A DNA stretch of 64,000 nt, taken from the NCBI RefSeq assembly GCF_004362805.1, contig NZ_SNYF01000010.1:51689-115688 (forward strand), in the 5' to 3' direction. Made by a program: the position numbers and the translations under genes. This DNA is from Algoriphagus boseongensis (lineage in GTDB: Bacteria > Bacteroidota > Bacteroidia > Cytophagales > Cyclobacteriaceae). Each line of letters starts with the position of its first letter. Position 1 is the first letter of the stretch. The notes under the pieces are model-generated. The model did no database searches. It was not told where the DNA came from and saw only the letters and a list, made by a program, of their open reading frames with translations. This document shows positions 42,521 to 52,382 of the stretch, piece after piece.

Positions 42521-44155
42521 ATGAGTCTATCCATCCTTTTATTGATTTCGGCGGTGATTTTATTTGCAGCCTACAAGCTTTATGGAGGTTTTGTCTATAA
42601 AAAATTCGGATTGGATGACTCCAGAAAAGCTCCTTCCCACCTCCTGAGAGATGGAGTAGATTATGAGCCTAGTAAGCCAATAGTGGTCCTGGGCCATCAC
42701 TTTGCCTCCATTGCTGGAGCTGGACCAATCGTCGGGCCTATAATTGCTGTAACTTTTGGATGGATTCCGGCTGTGATTTGGATTTTGGTTGGGGGGATTT
42801 TTTTTGGGGCAGTACATGATTTGGGAAGTATGGCTGCCTCGCTTAGAACTGATGGCAAATCGATCGGGATAATCATCAGAAATCAAATTGGAGCAAAAGG
42901 AAAACAACTATTTGTATTATTTAGCTTTTCTACGCTGATCTTGGTAATTGGTGTGTTCTCAGATATCATTGCCAAAACCTTCGTGGCTAATCCTGGAGTT
43001 GCTTCTGCATCTATATTTTTTATTGGATTGGCTTTGGCATTCGGCTATGTCAATAGACTTGTAGGAAGCAAAACGCTTTCATTTGTGATATTGACTATCG
43101 TTGGAGTCATTTTGATGTATTACTTCGTCTACCTTGGCACTCAGCTTCCATTTGTTTTGGATTACAACATTTGGATTTTGGTACTCTTGGGATACGCTTT
43201 TGTCGCATCGGTTACTCCAGTTTCCTTGTTGCTTCAACCTCGAGACTATTTAAACAGCTATCTTCTTTATGGGATGATGATCGCTGCTGTTGTGGGTGTT
43301 TTTGTAGCCAATCCAGAAATCGAAATGAGTACCCAAATCCAGGCTTCCAGTGATAGCTTAGGGTATGTTTTCCCAGTTTTATTTGTGACTATCGCCTGCG
43401 GAGCCATTTCCGGTTTTCACTCTTTAGTAGCCTCGGGGACCACTTCAAAGCAATTGGACAAAGAAAGCGATGCGAAAATTGTAGGTTTTGGAGGAATGTT
43501 GATTGAATCCTTCTTGGCCATTATTTCAGTTGGCGCAGTCGTAGTACTTTCCAGAACTGAGTACATGGAAAGGTTAACTTCTGAGGGTCCAGTTTCCTTA
43601 TTTTCTACTGGACTTGGGGGAATGATTGCTTCCCTAGGAGTTTCTGAACCATTTGCCATTGGCTTTGTCGCCCTGACTGTCTCGGCTTTTGCTTTGACGA
43701 CTTTGGATACCTGTACCCGATTGGCCCGATTTACCCTTCAGGAATATTTTGAAGATATGCCTCAGCCTGCGGCTCAGGTTTTAGCCAAAAACAGATATAT
43801 CTCCACTTTTATTGTGGTGATTTTATCGATTTTGCTACTTCTTTCCGGGGAATTTTCTACCCTTTGGCCGATTTTCGGTTCAGCAAATCAGCTTTTAGCA
43901 GCTTTGGCCCTTTTGACTATCGCTGTTTGGCTGATCAAGAAAAATATCCCGGCTACTTTTGTGACCATACCAATGTTTTTCATGTTTACGGTCACTCTGG
44001 CTTCCTTAGGGCTTTTTGCCTGGAAAAATTATCAGGAAAAAGGATATGTGCTAGCTCTGATTGCGGCACTCTTATTTGTATTAGCTATTTCCTTGATTTT
44101 CCTTGCCTTCAAAAGTTTAAAAGCTGAGGCCAAAGAACCTGCAAAGGCTCTTTGA
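42521..44155 (+). CDS. cstA: CstA-family carbon starvation/pyruvate transporter
   Basis: A 544-residue polytopic membrane protein with about 14 or more hydrophobic helices. CstA hallmarks are present: YEPSKPIVVLGHHFASIAGA, GPIVGPIIAVTFGWIPA, GAISGFHSLVASGTTSKQL and TLDTCTRLARFTLQEYF. In E. coli CstA proteins take up peptides or pyruvate in starvation. Its 3' end carries a hairpin over the stop codon. The small CstA partner YbdD was not seen nearby. The gene is divergent from accD. Confidence 0.93.
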   Translation: MSLSILLLISAVILFAAYKLYGGFVYKKFGLDDSRKAPSHLLRDGVDYEPSKPIVVLGHHFASIAGAGPIVGPIIAVTFGWIPAVIWILVGGIFFGAVHDLGSMAASLRTDGKSIGIIIRNQIGAKGKQLFVLFSFSTLILVIGVFSDIIAKTFVANPGVASASIFFIGLALAFGYVNRLVGSKTLSFVILTIVGVILMYYFVYLGTQLPFVLDYNIWILVLLGYAFVASVTPVSLLLQPRDYLNSYLLYGMMIAAVVGVFVANPEIEMSTQIQASSDSLGYVFPVLFVTIACGAISGFHSLVASGTTSKQLDKESDAKIVGFGGMLIESFLAIISVGAVVVLSRTEYMERLTSEGPVSLFSTGLGGMIASLGVSEPFAIGFVALTVSAFALTTLDTCTRLARFTLQEYFEDMPQPAAQVLAKNRYISTFIVVILSILLLLSGEFSTLWPIFGSANQLLAALALLTIAVWLIKKNIPATFVTIPMFFMFTVTLASLGLFAWKNYQEKGYVLALIAALLFVLAISLIFLAFKSLKAEAKEPAKAL

Positions 44156-44160
44156 CCTCA
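44125..44160 (+). terminator. Hairpin overlapping the end of cstA
   Basis: Two 16-nt arms (44125-44140 and 44145-44160) pair at 14 of 16 positions around a GCAA tetraloop. The cstA stop codon (44153-44155) lies in the second arm. The trailing U-tract is weak (CTTTATC), so it could be a terminator, an mRNA-end stabiliser, or both. It separates cstA from the convergent haloperoxidase-like gene. Confidence 0.6.
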
Positions 44161-44197
44161 CTTTATCGGTAAAGAAAACACTAGCTAAACCCGAGAT

Positions 44198-45736
44198 TTA
44201 TCGTCCTGCTCCATCAACCCTAGCTTTTTCTAAAGTGTATTGGGCTACATTTCGTCCCTGCTGTGTTCCTGCTATAGCATCAAAAGACCAGTGAATTCCT
44301 CCATATACTCTTGAAATGGCGGCCTCCTCTGCCCATCCGCGAACAAGCTTGGCTTCTTCTGGGAAAATATAGGCCAGAATCTCTGAACCCGCGGCTGAAA
44401 ATACTGAATGTCCGGAGGTATATGCCGGAAAGTTTGGTGTGCCAGCAATCGTCTCAAATCCGGGAATCAATTGGATCGGCCTAGGATAATGGTAATAATA
44501 CTTAGCGTCCCAGCAACTGATCCCGCCGTCCATCATAGCCATGTTCAGGTAGGCAAAAGTGCGGGCAGCCCGAAGTGTATTTAGACGATACTTGACTATA
44601 AACCGTGCTGCGAAATCATTCCAATGCCCTGGAGGGGTATAAGTCCCCAATCCATCTTGCCAAAAGTTGGTGATCCTTCTTCGTTCCGCAGTGGAGTTGG
44701 CAGCATACTCTTTTAAAAGCTTTACATCAGCTTCAAATTCAGGTGTGCCTGGTTTCGGAGGCATTGGTGGGCGGGTAGCTTCCACGTTCGGAACATTCCA
44801 CATTTTCACTTTTCCAAAAAGAGGAGTCAAGCCAACTGGTCTTTGGGGAGATTCCTGATTGATCCATTTCCAGCCAAAACGTTTGAACGCCTCATTGGCA
44901 ATCGAATCACCGACTACCTGGTTGGTTTGGGCATTTTTCATCCCATCTGTGGAAGCCCTCTTTAAAGCCAAAGCTGCAATCTCCTCACCGATAGACACTC
45001 CTGCATCCAAGTCGCTCGGTACGAATTCACCGGAAAGAAGAAGGCTTTCCAAATGTTCTTTTTCTCTCCTTTCCAGATATGCTGCTTCCAAAGGGAACAT
45101 TGCGGTCAGAATTTTTCTCGAAGCCGCAGCAACCACTGCTCCATCAGAAGGATAGGCTGGAATATTCTGATCATGGTAAGCAAAAGGAATACTGGGGTCA
45201 ACTTGGTAAGCAGGTGCGCGATTGTAGAGAAATTTATAATGCCATGCGGATATTAGCCCATCAAAATGAGCCACGGACAAGTAAGCCAAGGCTCTGCTGG
45301 CATAAGGAGGATGTGCAAAAGGAAAAGCAGGTGGTCCTTGAGGATCAGCGGGATTAGGAACTGGGTAAGTCCCATCAGCATTTGGACCAGGAATCAAATT
45401 GTATTTAGCAATCAACTCAAGAGCGATTTCATTCCAGCGAACGACAGGATTGTTGGTCCAGTAGACTAGAGTTTTCCGCTGACCAGCCGTCATTCCTTGA
45501 ATAGCTGATTTGGTTTTAGCCAATTCAGCTTGGTAAGCAGGCGAATTAGTTGCAGTCGGAACAGGAATTTTTAAATCCGATCCTGCTGATATAAGGATAG
45601 GCTTCCAGTTTCCACCCTGAGGATCATTTGAATTAAACTCATAGCTGGAAAATTCAAGTTCAGTGGGAAGGTCCTTGTTGCAGGCAAAGACAAATACCAA
45701 AGTGCACAAGGCTATAAGTGAATATATTTTTTTCAT
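44198..45736 (-). CDS. Vanadium haloperoxidase/PAP2-fold lipoprotein with internal duplication
   Basis: A 512-residue secreted lipoprotein (lipobox LVFACN). The C-terminal half has the full PAP2/vanadium haloperoxidase active site: KYYYHYPRPIQ (KxxxxxxRP), YTSGHSVFSAAGSE and SRVYGGIHWSFDAIAG (SRxxxxxHxxxD). The N-terminal half is a recognisable second copy of the same fold (VAHFDGLISAWHYKFLYNRA, then PAYPSDGAVVAAASRKILTA) but lacks the SGH and SRxxxxxH residues. The substrate, halide or a phosphate ester, is not decided by the sequence. It lies 13 bp after an outer-membrane barrel gene, so they are probably co-transcribed. Confidence 0.86.
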   Translation of the reverse strand: MKKIYSLIALCTLVFVFACNKDLPTELEFSSYEFNSNDPQGGNWKPILISAGSDLKIPVPTATNSPAYQAELAKTKSAIQGMTAGQRKTLVYWTNNPVVRWNEIALELIAKYNLIPGPNADGTYPVPNPADPQGPPAFPFAHPPYASRALAYLSVAHFDGLISAWHYKFLYNRAPAYQVDPSIPFAYHDQNIPAYPSDGAVVAAASRKILTAMFPLEAAYLERREKEHLESLLLSGEFVPSDLDAGVSIGEEIAALALKRASTDGMKNAQTNQVVGDSIANEAFKRFGWKWINQESPQRPVGLTPLFGKVKMWNVPNVEATRPPMPPKPGTPEFEADVKLLKEYAANSTAERRRITNFWQDGLGTYTPPGHWNDFAARFIVKYRLNTLRAARTFAYLNMAMMDGGISCWDAKYYYHYPRPIQLIPGFETIAGTPNFPAYTSGHSVFSAAGSEILAYIFPEEAKLVRGWAEEAAISRVYGGIHWSFDAIAGTQQGRNVAQYTLEKARVDGAGR

Positions 45737-45749
45737 CGTGAGGTCTGAA

Positions 45750-46685
45750 TTAGTGGATTAATCCGAATTGGTAGGTGACACCTACACCGATACTGGTCAT
45801 CTTGGGGGCGTTTCTTCCATTTATTATTTGATCCCAATAGCCAAGGACTCCGAAACCTTTAATTTTTGGAAAATAGTAATGGGCAAAAGCTCCTACTCGG
45901 CTTGCATTGACCTTGTTGGTTGGTTGGGGAGCGTTGTACAATCGGATATCGTCACCTGAGGTCGAGTGCTGAGATCCAAACTTCACCTCGGTCCTTAAGG
46001 AGTTATTGAGAAACCATTTCCCCAATACAACTTCATAATTCCAAGAATTTGGAACATCCATCCAAGGTGTGAAATAGCTGCCATTATTGTAGTAATACTC
46101 CCTTTCTGCTTTGGTATACCCTTTCCAGAGATATCCACCCACAGCACGGAAATAGACCCCCGATTGAAGTTTGTAATTGACAATCCCTCTCCAGGCCAGC
46201 TGGGGTGCACCCAATCCCAAGGAATAAGGCTGGTAATCGGAAAGGTAGTTGGAGGCGGGAGCAGAAAAGTTGAGCGAGGCAAAAGCGCTTAACTCTGACT
46301 TCTCGGTTTCTTTTTGGAAAAACCGGTATTTCAAACCAAATGAAATGTCTTGGATGCCTAAGGCTCCAGCAAATTTTCCTCCATTGGGTTTAGTCGAATG
46401 AGTAGCGACATAAGGCAATCCCACATAGACATTTAATTTATCGGTGATTCCATAGGCGGCCATTAACATGGCTGTGTTCCTTTTGACTGTGGCTATGGTA
46501 GCATTCGTGCGAAGGGAAGTTCCCTCCCAGTATTCATTAAATCGGCCGTATTCGTAGTTGGCCAAGAAGCAAATTTCCTTAGTCGGCATAAGTAGCTCAT
46601 CCGTTGGAGACTGAGCAACAGACCAAAAAGGAAGCACCAAAAAAGGCAATATAAGCCTCCAATGGCATTTCAAGAAGAAATTCAT
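45750..46685 (-). CDS. Outer-membrane transporter-like protein (phenol-degradation MetA-like family)
   Basis: A 311-residue protein with a signal peptide (LILPFLVLPFWSVAQ) and alternating strands typical of a beta-barrel, for example ITDKLNVYVGLPYVATHS, DISFGLKYRFF and VGVTYQFGLIH at the C terminus. The pattern recalls the family of outer-membrane proteins linked to aromatic degradation (MetA-like), though that name is a guess from the overall look. It directly precedes the haloperoxidase-like gene by 13 bp. A hairpin in the upstream gap separates it from the 46809 gene. Confidence 0.72.
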   Translation of the reverse strand: MNFFLKCHWRLILPFLVLPFWSVAQSPTDELLMPTKEICFLANYEYGRFNEYWEGTSLRTNATIATVKRNTAMLMAAYGITDKLNVYVGLPYVATHSTKPNGGKFAGALGIQDISFGLKYRFFQKETEKSELSAFASLNFSAPASNYLSDYQPYSLGLGAPQLAWRGIVNYKLQSGVYFRAVGGYLWKGYTKAEREYYYNNGSYFTPWMDVPNSWNYEVVLGKWFLNNSLRTEVKFGSQHSTSGDDIRLYNAPQPTNKVNASRVGAFAHYYFPKIKGFGVLGYWDQIINGRNAPKMTSIGVGVTYQFGLIH

Positions 46686-46719
46686 GTGTGATCTAGAAAA
46701 GGTAGAACAGAGAAAAACC

Positions 46720-46752
46720 TAAAGCAGGAGGACCCTATTTTCCCCCTGCTTA
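46720..46752 (-). terminator. Hairpin downstream of the 46809-47354 gene
   Basis: AAGCAGG/CCTGCTT arms with further GG/CC pairs around one mismatch and a 10-nt loop. On the minus strand a U-rich tail (TTTAGGTTTTTC) follows. A second small hairpin (CTCCC/GGGAG, 46779-46791) lies just before it. Together they fit the end of the minus-strand gene at 46809. Confidence 0.6.
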
Positions 46753-46808
46753 AGTGAAATTAAGTGTACCTATCACGTCTCCCGCTGGGAGCTTAGAAGG
46801 TGAAAAGT

Positions 46809-47354
46809 TTAAGAAAACTGTGGAGGGGGGCCGTCAATCGTGAAATAAGGACTCATGTAAGTTGAAAAAATAAACCCAATCTGTATTTCATAACTACTTC
46901 TATCCGAAGTCTCAAACTTGAACATATCGGATTCCAGATAGTCTTTGGCAAATAATTTTAGAGAGATTTTACCCCCTTGGTCTTGAGGAAGCTCATCTGT
47001 TACAATCGAAGAAATCCATTGCTTGACGGAGGATTCTAGAACTCTCCTTGCGGTATCAGGAACATAAATAACCTGAAGGGTGTCATTTTGGTAGCGTTGC
47101 TTAATGGCACGGAAATACTTTCCATCTTTCTCAAAGCGAGTATTAGTAGCTTGAAACTCCTCTTGATTGGCCATGTAAGGTGCTGCAAGTGGAATTTCCA
47201 TCAACCTTTCTTCCAATCCCGCTAAATCGTCTCCATAGATTTGATCCTTCCAGCTATTTTCTAAGGAATAATTCGCTGAGAAATAAAAAGCGTAATAGCC
47301 AAAGTGATAAATGGCAAAACAAAAAAGAAGCAATATGGCGACAGCCTTTCTCAA
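46809..47354 (-). CDS. Single-pass membrane protein, unknown function
   Basis: A 181-residue protein with one N-terminal hydrophobic segment (AVAILLLFCFAIYHFGYYAF), which could be an anchor or a signal peptide, then an extracytoplasmic mixed domain. I do not recognise the family. The start is a TTG, the first in-frame start before the hydrophobic segment. The C terminus is Pro-rich (DGPPPQFS). It is upstream of the outer-membrane protein and haloperoxidase-like genes on the same strand, but separated by hairpins. Confidence 0.68.
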   Translation of the reverse strand: MRKAVAILLLFCFAIYHFGYYAFYFSANYSLENSWKDQIYGDDLAGLEERLMEIPLAAPYMANQEEFQATNTRFEKDGKYFRAIKQRYQNDTLQVIYVPDTARRVLESSVKQWISSIVTDELPQDQGGKISLKLFAKDYLESDMFKFETSDRSSYEIQIGFIFSTYMSPYFTIDGPPPQFS

Positions 47355-47479
47355 TCGAGGATAATTTTAAAACGAAATCTGGTTGAATTTTTCGGAAAAG
47401 AAAAAATTGAGTGGAGAAATATTTTTAAACACAAGATTCATTCATAAAAATCTAGATTCTCAGAATTTTATTTTAGCAT

Positions 47480-47671
47480 TTAGGCGAATAAAGTAGTCAA
47501 CCACCAAAGAATCAAACTACCGAAAAATACCAAACCATAAATCTTTAAAACTTTCAATCTATTGAACCGATCTAAAAACCAGAGAACCAAAACAGGCTTG
47601 ATCAGCCCCAAAAGGATAAAAATTCCAGAAAGAATGGTAGTTCCTAAAAAGATCAGCTCAATCGCTTTCAT
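47480..47671 (-). CDS. Small two-helix membrane protein
   Basis: A 63-residue protein that is almost entirely two hydrophobic helices: IELIFLGTTILSGIFILLGL (about 4-23) and LKIYGLVFFGSLILWWLTTL (about 42-61), joined by a basic loop. It starts with ATG just downstream of the infB terminator. The amphipathic, clearly structured composition argues that it is a real gene, but no function can be assigned. Confidence 0.6.
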   Translation of the reverse strand: MKAIELIFLGTTILSGIFILLGLIKPVLVLWFLDRFNRLKVLKIYGLVFFGSLILWWLTTLFA

Positions 47672-47685
47672 ATAGCTATAAAACT

Positions 47686-47717
47686 AAAAAAGGGAGCTTA
47701 ATAATGCTCCCTTTTTG
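47686..47717 (-). terminator. Intrinsic terminator after infB
   Basis: An 11-bp perfect stem AAAAAGGGAGC/GCTCCCTTTTT with an 8-nt loop, 20 bp after the infB stop on the minus strand. The A/U pairs at its base form U-tracts on both strands. Confidence 0.88.
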
Positions 47718-47736
47718 TCAAATCCTCAGTTGAAGA

Positions 47737-50538
47737 TTATTTCTTTCTTTTTATTTCCTTCATTTCATATCCTTCAATAGTGTCATCCACTTGGATGTTA
47801 TTGAAGTTTTTGATAGAAATACCGCACTCGTATCCAGCCTTCACTTCAGCTACATCGTCCTTGAATCGCTTCAACTGATCGATTTCGCCTTCGTGAATTA
47901 CAATACCATCTCGAATGATTCTGATCTTGTTCTTTCTGGTAATAAATCCATCAGTAACATAAGAACCTGCAACCGTTCCCACTTTGGAAATTTTGAAGAC
48001 CTCTCGAACCTGAATATTTCCGGTGATAACTTCCTCGAATTCCGGCTCCAACATACCTTCGATCGCATCTTTAATCTGGTTGATCGCATCGTAGATAATG
48101 GAGTAGTGACGGATTTCGATCTCCTCTTGCTCAGCCAATTTCTTGGCATTAGTAGAAGGTCTAACCTGGAATCCAATGATGATAGCATCCGAAGCTGAAG
48201 CAAGAAGTACATCGGATTCAGAAATCTGACCCACACCTTTATGAATAATGCTCACCTTAACTTCATCCTTGGAAAGTTTCAACAAGGAATCAGAAAGTGC
48301 TTCTACTGATCCATCCACGTCACCTTTGATGATGATGTTCAATTCTTTGAAGCTACCAATAGCCAATCGTCTACCAATTTCATCAAGCGTAATATGCTTC
48401 TTGGTTCGAAGACTTTGCTCTCTTTGGATTTGCTCTCTGGAGTTAGCAATTTCTCTGGCTTCTCTTTCAGTATCGTAAACCTTAATGGTATCCCCCGCTT
48501 GTGGAGCTCCACTTAGACCCAGCATCAACACTGGAGTAGAAGGACCCGCTTCTTTAAGCTTCTTTCCTTTGTGGTCAAACATCGCTTTTACGCGACCATA
48601 ATGCTGACCAGCAAGCATTACATCTCCAATTTTTAAAGTTCCAGCCTGGATCATAATTGTAGCGACATATCCTCGACCTTTATCAAGTGAAGCTTCAATT
48701 ACAGTACCTACTGCGTTTTTATCTGGATTGGCCTTCAATTCTAGAATTTCAGCCTCCAACAATACTTTTTCCAACAATTCATCTACGCCCTGACCTGTTT
48801 TTGCAGAGATGTCCTGGGATTGGTATTTACCACCCCACTCTTCCACAAGAAGGTTCATATTTGCCAATTCCTCTTTTATTTTTTCCGGACGGGCATTTGG
48901 CTTATCCACTTTGTTGATGGCAAAAATCATCGGAACACCCGCTACCTGAGCGTGATTGATCGCTTCTTTGGTTTGAGGCATGATGCTATCGTCAGCAGCG
49001 ATCACGATGATCGCAACGTCAGTGATTTTCGCACCACGGGCACGCATCGCGGTAAAGGCTTCGTGACCCGGAGTATCCAAGAATGCAATTTTATGTCCTG
49101 TTTTGGTCATTACATCATACGCACCAATGTGCTGGGTAATTCCCCCTGCTTCTTCCGCAGTTACTTTGGACATTCTGATATAGTCAAGCAAGGAGGTCTT
49201 ACCGTGGTCAACATGTCCCATGATCGTTACGATCGGAGCACGCTCTACCAAATCTTCCTCGCTATCCTGCACTTCTTCCACGATTTCATCTTCGATGGAT
49301 TTGGTGAATTCAACGTCATATCCGAATTCATCCGCAATAATGGTAATCGCTTCAGCATCAAGTCTTTGGTTGATGGAAACGAACATTCCCAAAGACATAC
49401 AGGTAGAAATGATCTGATTGACCGTTACGTCCATCAAGGCTGCAAGGTCGTTAGCGGAAATAAATTCCGTTACCTTCAAGATTTTGCTTTCTTCACCCTC
49501 GGTTTCTACTTCCCGATCACGGTCAGCTCGCTTATCTCTTCTAGACTTTGTCTTTCCTCCTGGCTTATTTCCCTGAAGTCTGGCTAAAGTCTGCTTAATC
49601 TGATCTTGAATTTCTTTTTGGGTAGGTTCTGCCTTTTGGTTTCTTTGTTGAGGCTGATTTCCTCCACCTTTTCCACCTTTTTGTCCTTGAGCAGGTCTAG
49701 GGCCTCTGGCATCTTGTGGCCTATTTCCACCCTGTCCACCTGGAGTTCCAGGTTTATCAATTCTCTTTCGAGGTCTTTTCTTATCTCGATTTCTTTCGTC
49801 TGAAGAAGCTACAGGGCCACCTTTTTTCTTAGATCGGTCAACTGGTAATTCAATTTTACCCAATACTGTCAACCCTTTCAAAGAATCTGCTTTTGCAGAA
49901 ATTAATTGGTCTTCCTTCGGTTCAACCTTAGGCTCAACTTTAGCAACCTTCGGCGCTTCAGCTGGTTTTGGATGCTCTTTTCTAGGCTCGGCATGTGCAG
50001 GCTTCTGAGCCTGTGGCTGAGGCTTAGGACCTCTTTGCTCTTGCGGTCTTTGTTGAACAGGCTGAGCAGGTTTAGGGGTTGGAGCTGGAGCTGGAGGAGG
50101 CGTTGGAGCCTTCTTTTCCAGATCTATTTTGCCCAAAATCTTAATCCCTTCCAATTTAGGAGCCTCAGAAACAACTTTCTCTGGCTCTGGAGTTGGGGCA
50201 GGTGCAGGGGTTGGAGCTGGCGCAGGGGTAGGCGCAGGTTCAGCTTTTTGTTCTGGAACCGGAGCCGGCTCAGGAGCTTTTTCTACCCGATCTACTTCAG
50301 GTTCGATCGAAATCGGCTCATGCCGCTTCCCAATAGAAAGGTGGGAAGCCTCTTCTTTTTCAAGCGCAGAAGATTTGAATTCCTTTTCCAGCATGGCCAC
50401 CTGCTCCATGTTAATTTTGGAATTCGGATTATTCTCCACTTCAAAGCCTTTTTTAGCCAGAGATTCAACGATGGTATTTGTACCCACGTTGAGTTTTCTG
50501 GCTATTTGGCCTAATCGCATCATTTTTTCTTCTGACAT
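47737..50538 (-). CDS. infB: Translation initiation factor IF-2
   Basis: IF-2 is the GTPase that delivers initiator tRNA to the ribosome. The protein has the N-terminal domain ([20 protein letters not shown]), a long Pro/Ala/Lys-rich linker with APTPAP-type repeats, and the G domain with [29 protein letters not shown] and NKVDKPNA. The C-terminal domains II-IV follow, ending [11 protein letters not shown]. It has 933 residues. I start at the ATG at 50538, as the codon 6 bp upstream is a TTG. It is 62 bp after nusA in the rimP-nusA-infB unit. Confidence 0.97.
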   Translation of the reverse strand: MSEEKMMRLGQIARKLNVGTNTIVESLAKKGFEVENNPNSKINMEQVAMLEKEFKSSALEKEEASHLSIGKRHEPISIEPEVDRVEKAPEPAPVPEQKAEPAPTPAPAPTPAPAPTPEPEKVVSEAPKLEGIKILGKIDLEKKAPTPPPAPAPTPKPAQPVQQRPQEQRGPKPQPQAQKPAHAEPRKEHPKPAEAPKVAKVEPKVEPKEDQLISAKADSLKGLTVLGKIELPVDRSKKKGGPVASSDERNRDKKRPRKRIDKPGTPGGQGGNRPQDARGPRPAQGQKGGKGGGNQPQQRNQKAEPTQKEIQDQIKQTLARLQGNKPGGKTKSRRDKRADRDREVETEGEESKILKVTEFISANDLAALMDVTVNQIISTCMSLGMFVSINQRLDAEAITIIADEFGYDVEFTKSIEDEIVEEVQDSEEDLVERAPIVTIMGHVDHGKTSLLDYIRMSKVTAEEAGGITQHIGAYDVMTKTGHKIAFLDTPGHEAFTAMRARGAKITDVAIIVIAADDSIMPQTKEAINHAQVAGVPMIFAINKVDKPNARPEKIKEELANMNLLVEEWGGKYQSQDISAKTGQGVDELLEKVLLEAEILELKANPDKNAVGTVIEASLDKGRGYVATIMIQAGTLKIGDVMLAGQHYGRVKAMFDHKGKKLKEAGPSTPVLMLGLSGAPQAGDTIKVYDTEREAREIANSREQIQREQSLRTKKHITLDEIGRRLAIGSFKELNIIIKGDVDGSVEALSDSLLKLSKDEVKVSIIHKGVGQISESDVLLASASDAIIIGFQVRPSTNAKKLAEQEEIEIRHYSIIYDAINQIKDAIEGMLEPEFEEVITGNIQVREVFKISKVGTVAGSYVTDGFITRKNKIRIIRDGIVIHEGEIDQLKRFKDDVAEVKAGYECGISIKNFNNIQVDDTIEGYEMKEIKRKK

Positions 50539-50599
50539 AAGCAAAAACCTCTTTCGAAATCTTAAGTAAAATTAGGGTAATCTAAGGGGAAACCCCTTT

Positions 50600-51844
50600 T
50601 TATTGTTCAAATTCTGTTTTGAGGATTCGGAAAATCTCATCGATTGTCTCTTCCTCCAATTCAGTTCTACGGGTCAAATCTTCTTTGGTCAAGGCCAAAA
50701 CACTTTTCGCAGTGTCAAGTCCTGTCTTTTTCAACTCATCGATGATCCACTCATCAATTTCGTCTGAAAATTCTGCCAAATCCACATCTTCCTCCTCGTA
50801 TTCATTCAATTCACGGAATACATCAATTTCATAACCTACCAATCGGCTAGCCAATTTGATGTTATGACCACCCTTACCGATAGCCAAGGAAACTTGATCT
50901 GGCTTTAAGAAGACAGAAATTCTCTTGGTATCAGGATTGATGGAAATTGAAGAAACCTTAGCCGGGCTCAACGCTCTGGAAACATAGAGATCCAAATTAT
51001 CGGTGTAATTAATAACATCGATATTCTCGTTTTGAAGCTCTCTTACGATCGCATGAATTCTAGATCCTTTCATCCCAACGCAAGCACCTACTGGATCAAT
51101 TCGATCATCATAAGACTCTACTGCCACTTTAGCTCTTTCTCCTGGCTCTCTTACAATTTTGATGATGGTAATCAATCCATCATAAACTTCAGGAACCTCA
51201 TTTTCGAATAGTCTCTCCAAGAAAACAGGAGAAGTTCTGGAAAGGATAACCTTTGGATTTCCGTTCATCATATCTACTCGATGAACGATAGCTTTTACAG
51301 TATCTCCTTTTCTAAAGCGGTCCTTAGGAATCTGCTCACCTTTTGGAAGGATAAGCTCATTTCCTTCTCCGTCAATTAATAGAATTTCTCTTCCGAGAAT
51401 TTGGTAAACTTCAGCAGAGATGATTTCTCCAACCTGCTCTTCGTATTTGTTATAAAGGATATCCTTTTCAAGGTCTTTGATTTTTTGGATCAAAGTCTGA
51501 CGAGCCATCTGTACGGCTCTTCTTCCGAATTCTTCCAATTCAATTTGCTCGTAAACCTCTTCGCCGATTTCAAAATCAGGTTCGATTTTACGGGCTTCGG
51601 TAAGACTGATTTTATCAAAGTCCCAGATATCCTCAGAGTTGTCGTCAACGATCTCCCGGATGCGGAAAATTTCCAAATCACCCTTGTCGGCATTGATCGT
51701 CACGTCGAAGTTTTCATCAGTCTCAAACTTCTTACGGATCATAGCGCGGAACACATCTTCAAGAATACGGATCATTGTAGGTCGATCCACATTTTTAGAT
51801 CTTGCAAATTCTGCGAAGGATTCTATTAAGATTTTGGCATCCAT
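50600..51844 (-). CDS. nusA: Transcription termination/antitermination factor NusA
   Basis: NusA binds RNA polymerase and RNA at pauses and terminators. The 414-residue protein has the N-terminal polymerase-binding domain, the S1 domain (EEQVGEIISAEVYQILGREILLID), two KH domains (ACVGMKGSRIHAIVRELQNE and SLAIGKGGHNIKLASRLVGY) and a short acidic C terminus. It lies 5 bp after rimP and before infB, a conserved order. Confidence 0.96.
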   Translation of the reverse strand: MDAKILIESFAEFARSKNVDRPTMIRILEDVFRAMIRKKFETDENFDVTINADKGDLEIFRIREIVDDNSEDIWDFDKISLTEARKIEPDFEIGEEVYEQIELEEFGRRAVQMARQTLIQKIKDLEKDILYNKYEEQVGEIISAEVYQILGREILLIDGEGNELILPKGEQIPKDRFRKGDTVKAIVHRVDMMNGNPKVILSRTSPVFLERLFENEVPEVYDGLITIIKIVREPGERAKVAVESYDDRIDPVGACVGMKGSRIHAIVRELQNENIDVINYTDNLDLYVSRALSPAKVSSISINPDTKRISVFLKPDQVSLAIGKGGHNIKLASRLVGYEIDVFRELNEYEEEDVDLAEFSDEIDEWIIDELKKTGLDTAKSVLALTKEDLTRRTELEEETIDEIFRILKTEFEQ

Positions 51845-51849
51845 TGGAG

Positions 51850-52323
51850 TTATTTAAAAGATACTTGTACGATTGATTTCTTAATTTCTTCGATTGGGAT
51901 CAGCAGTTCTTCTTCGGTCGCTTTTTTTCCTTTTTCTTTTTTCTTGACCAAAAGCTTCACTGCTGCATCTTGAATCTCCAGCAATTTCCCGGAGAGTTCA
52001 GCACCTGTATTCAGAAACACCTTCAGATCACGACCTATATTTTTTTGGTATTGTCTTTTGCTGCTCAATGGATAATCCAAACCAGGTGAAGACACCTCCA
52101 ACAAATAGGCCTGATCGATCATTTCATTTCCTTCCAATTCCTCCGACACAGCCCGGCTAACTAAAGCGCATGAGTCTATGGTCACGCCTTGATCGGCATC
52201 TATCAAAATCAAGAGACGGGTTTTGCCCGCCTTATCCTCCATTTTGACTTCAACCAAAAAGTGTGACTCATCAGGAAGATGCTTCTCCACCAATTCCTCA
52301 ATTGCCTGTTTTAATCCGGTCAT
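51850..52323 (-). CDS. rimP: RimP, 30S ribosome maturation factor
   Basis: RimP helps assemble the 30S subunit. The 157-residue protein has the N-terminal domain with VTIDSCALVSRAVSEELEG (the DC...SR pattern) and LLEVSSPGLDYPL, and a C-terminal SH3-like domain (LKVFLNTGAELSGKLLEIQD). It is the first gene of rimP-nusA-infB and is preceded by a promoter and a leader hairpin. Confidence 0.93.
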   Translation of the reverse strand: MTGLKQAIEELVEKHLPDESHFLVEVKMEDKAGKTRLLILIDADQGVTIDSCALVSRAVSEELEGNEMIDQAYLLEVSSPGLDYPLSSKRQYQKNIGRDLKVFLNTGAELSGKLLEIQDAAVKLLVKKKEKGKKATEEELLIPIEEIKKSIVQVSFK

Positions 52324-52340
52324 AGGTCAGAATAATGAAA

Positions 52341-52361
52341 GAGGGGACTTGTTGTCCCCTC
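52341..52361 (-). promoter_or_regulatory. Leader hairpin before rimP-nusA-infB (possible attenuator)
   Basis: On the minus strand an 8-bp perfect stem GAGGGGAC/GTCCCCTC with a 5-nt loop is followed by TTTCATT, and lies between the rimP promoter -7 box (52383-52390) and the rimP ATG (52323). It is in the transcribed leader, so it could be an attenuator or a protein-binding site controlling the operon. See findings. Confidence 0.6.
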
Positions 52362-52382
52362 CAGAAACTTTCGAATACGGTG

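Noticed and set aside
49906..50514. Long plus-strand frames opposite the IF-2 N-terminal linker
   Set aside because: They arise from the Pro/Ala/Lys-rich low-complexity coding of infB read backwards, and give Arg/Leu/Phe/Ser-rich translations with no family resemblance.
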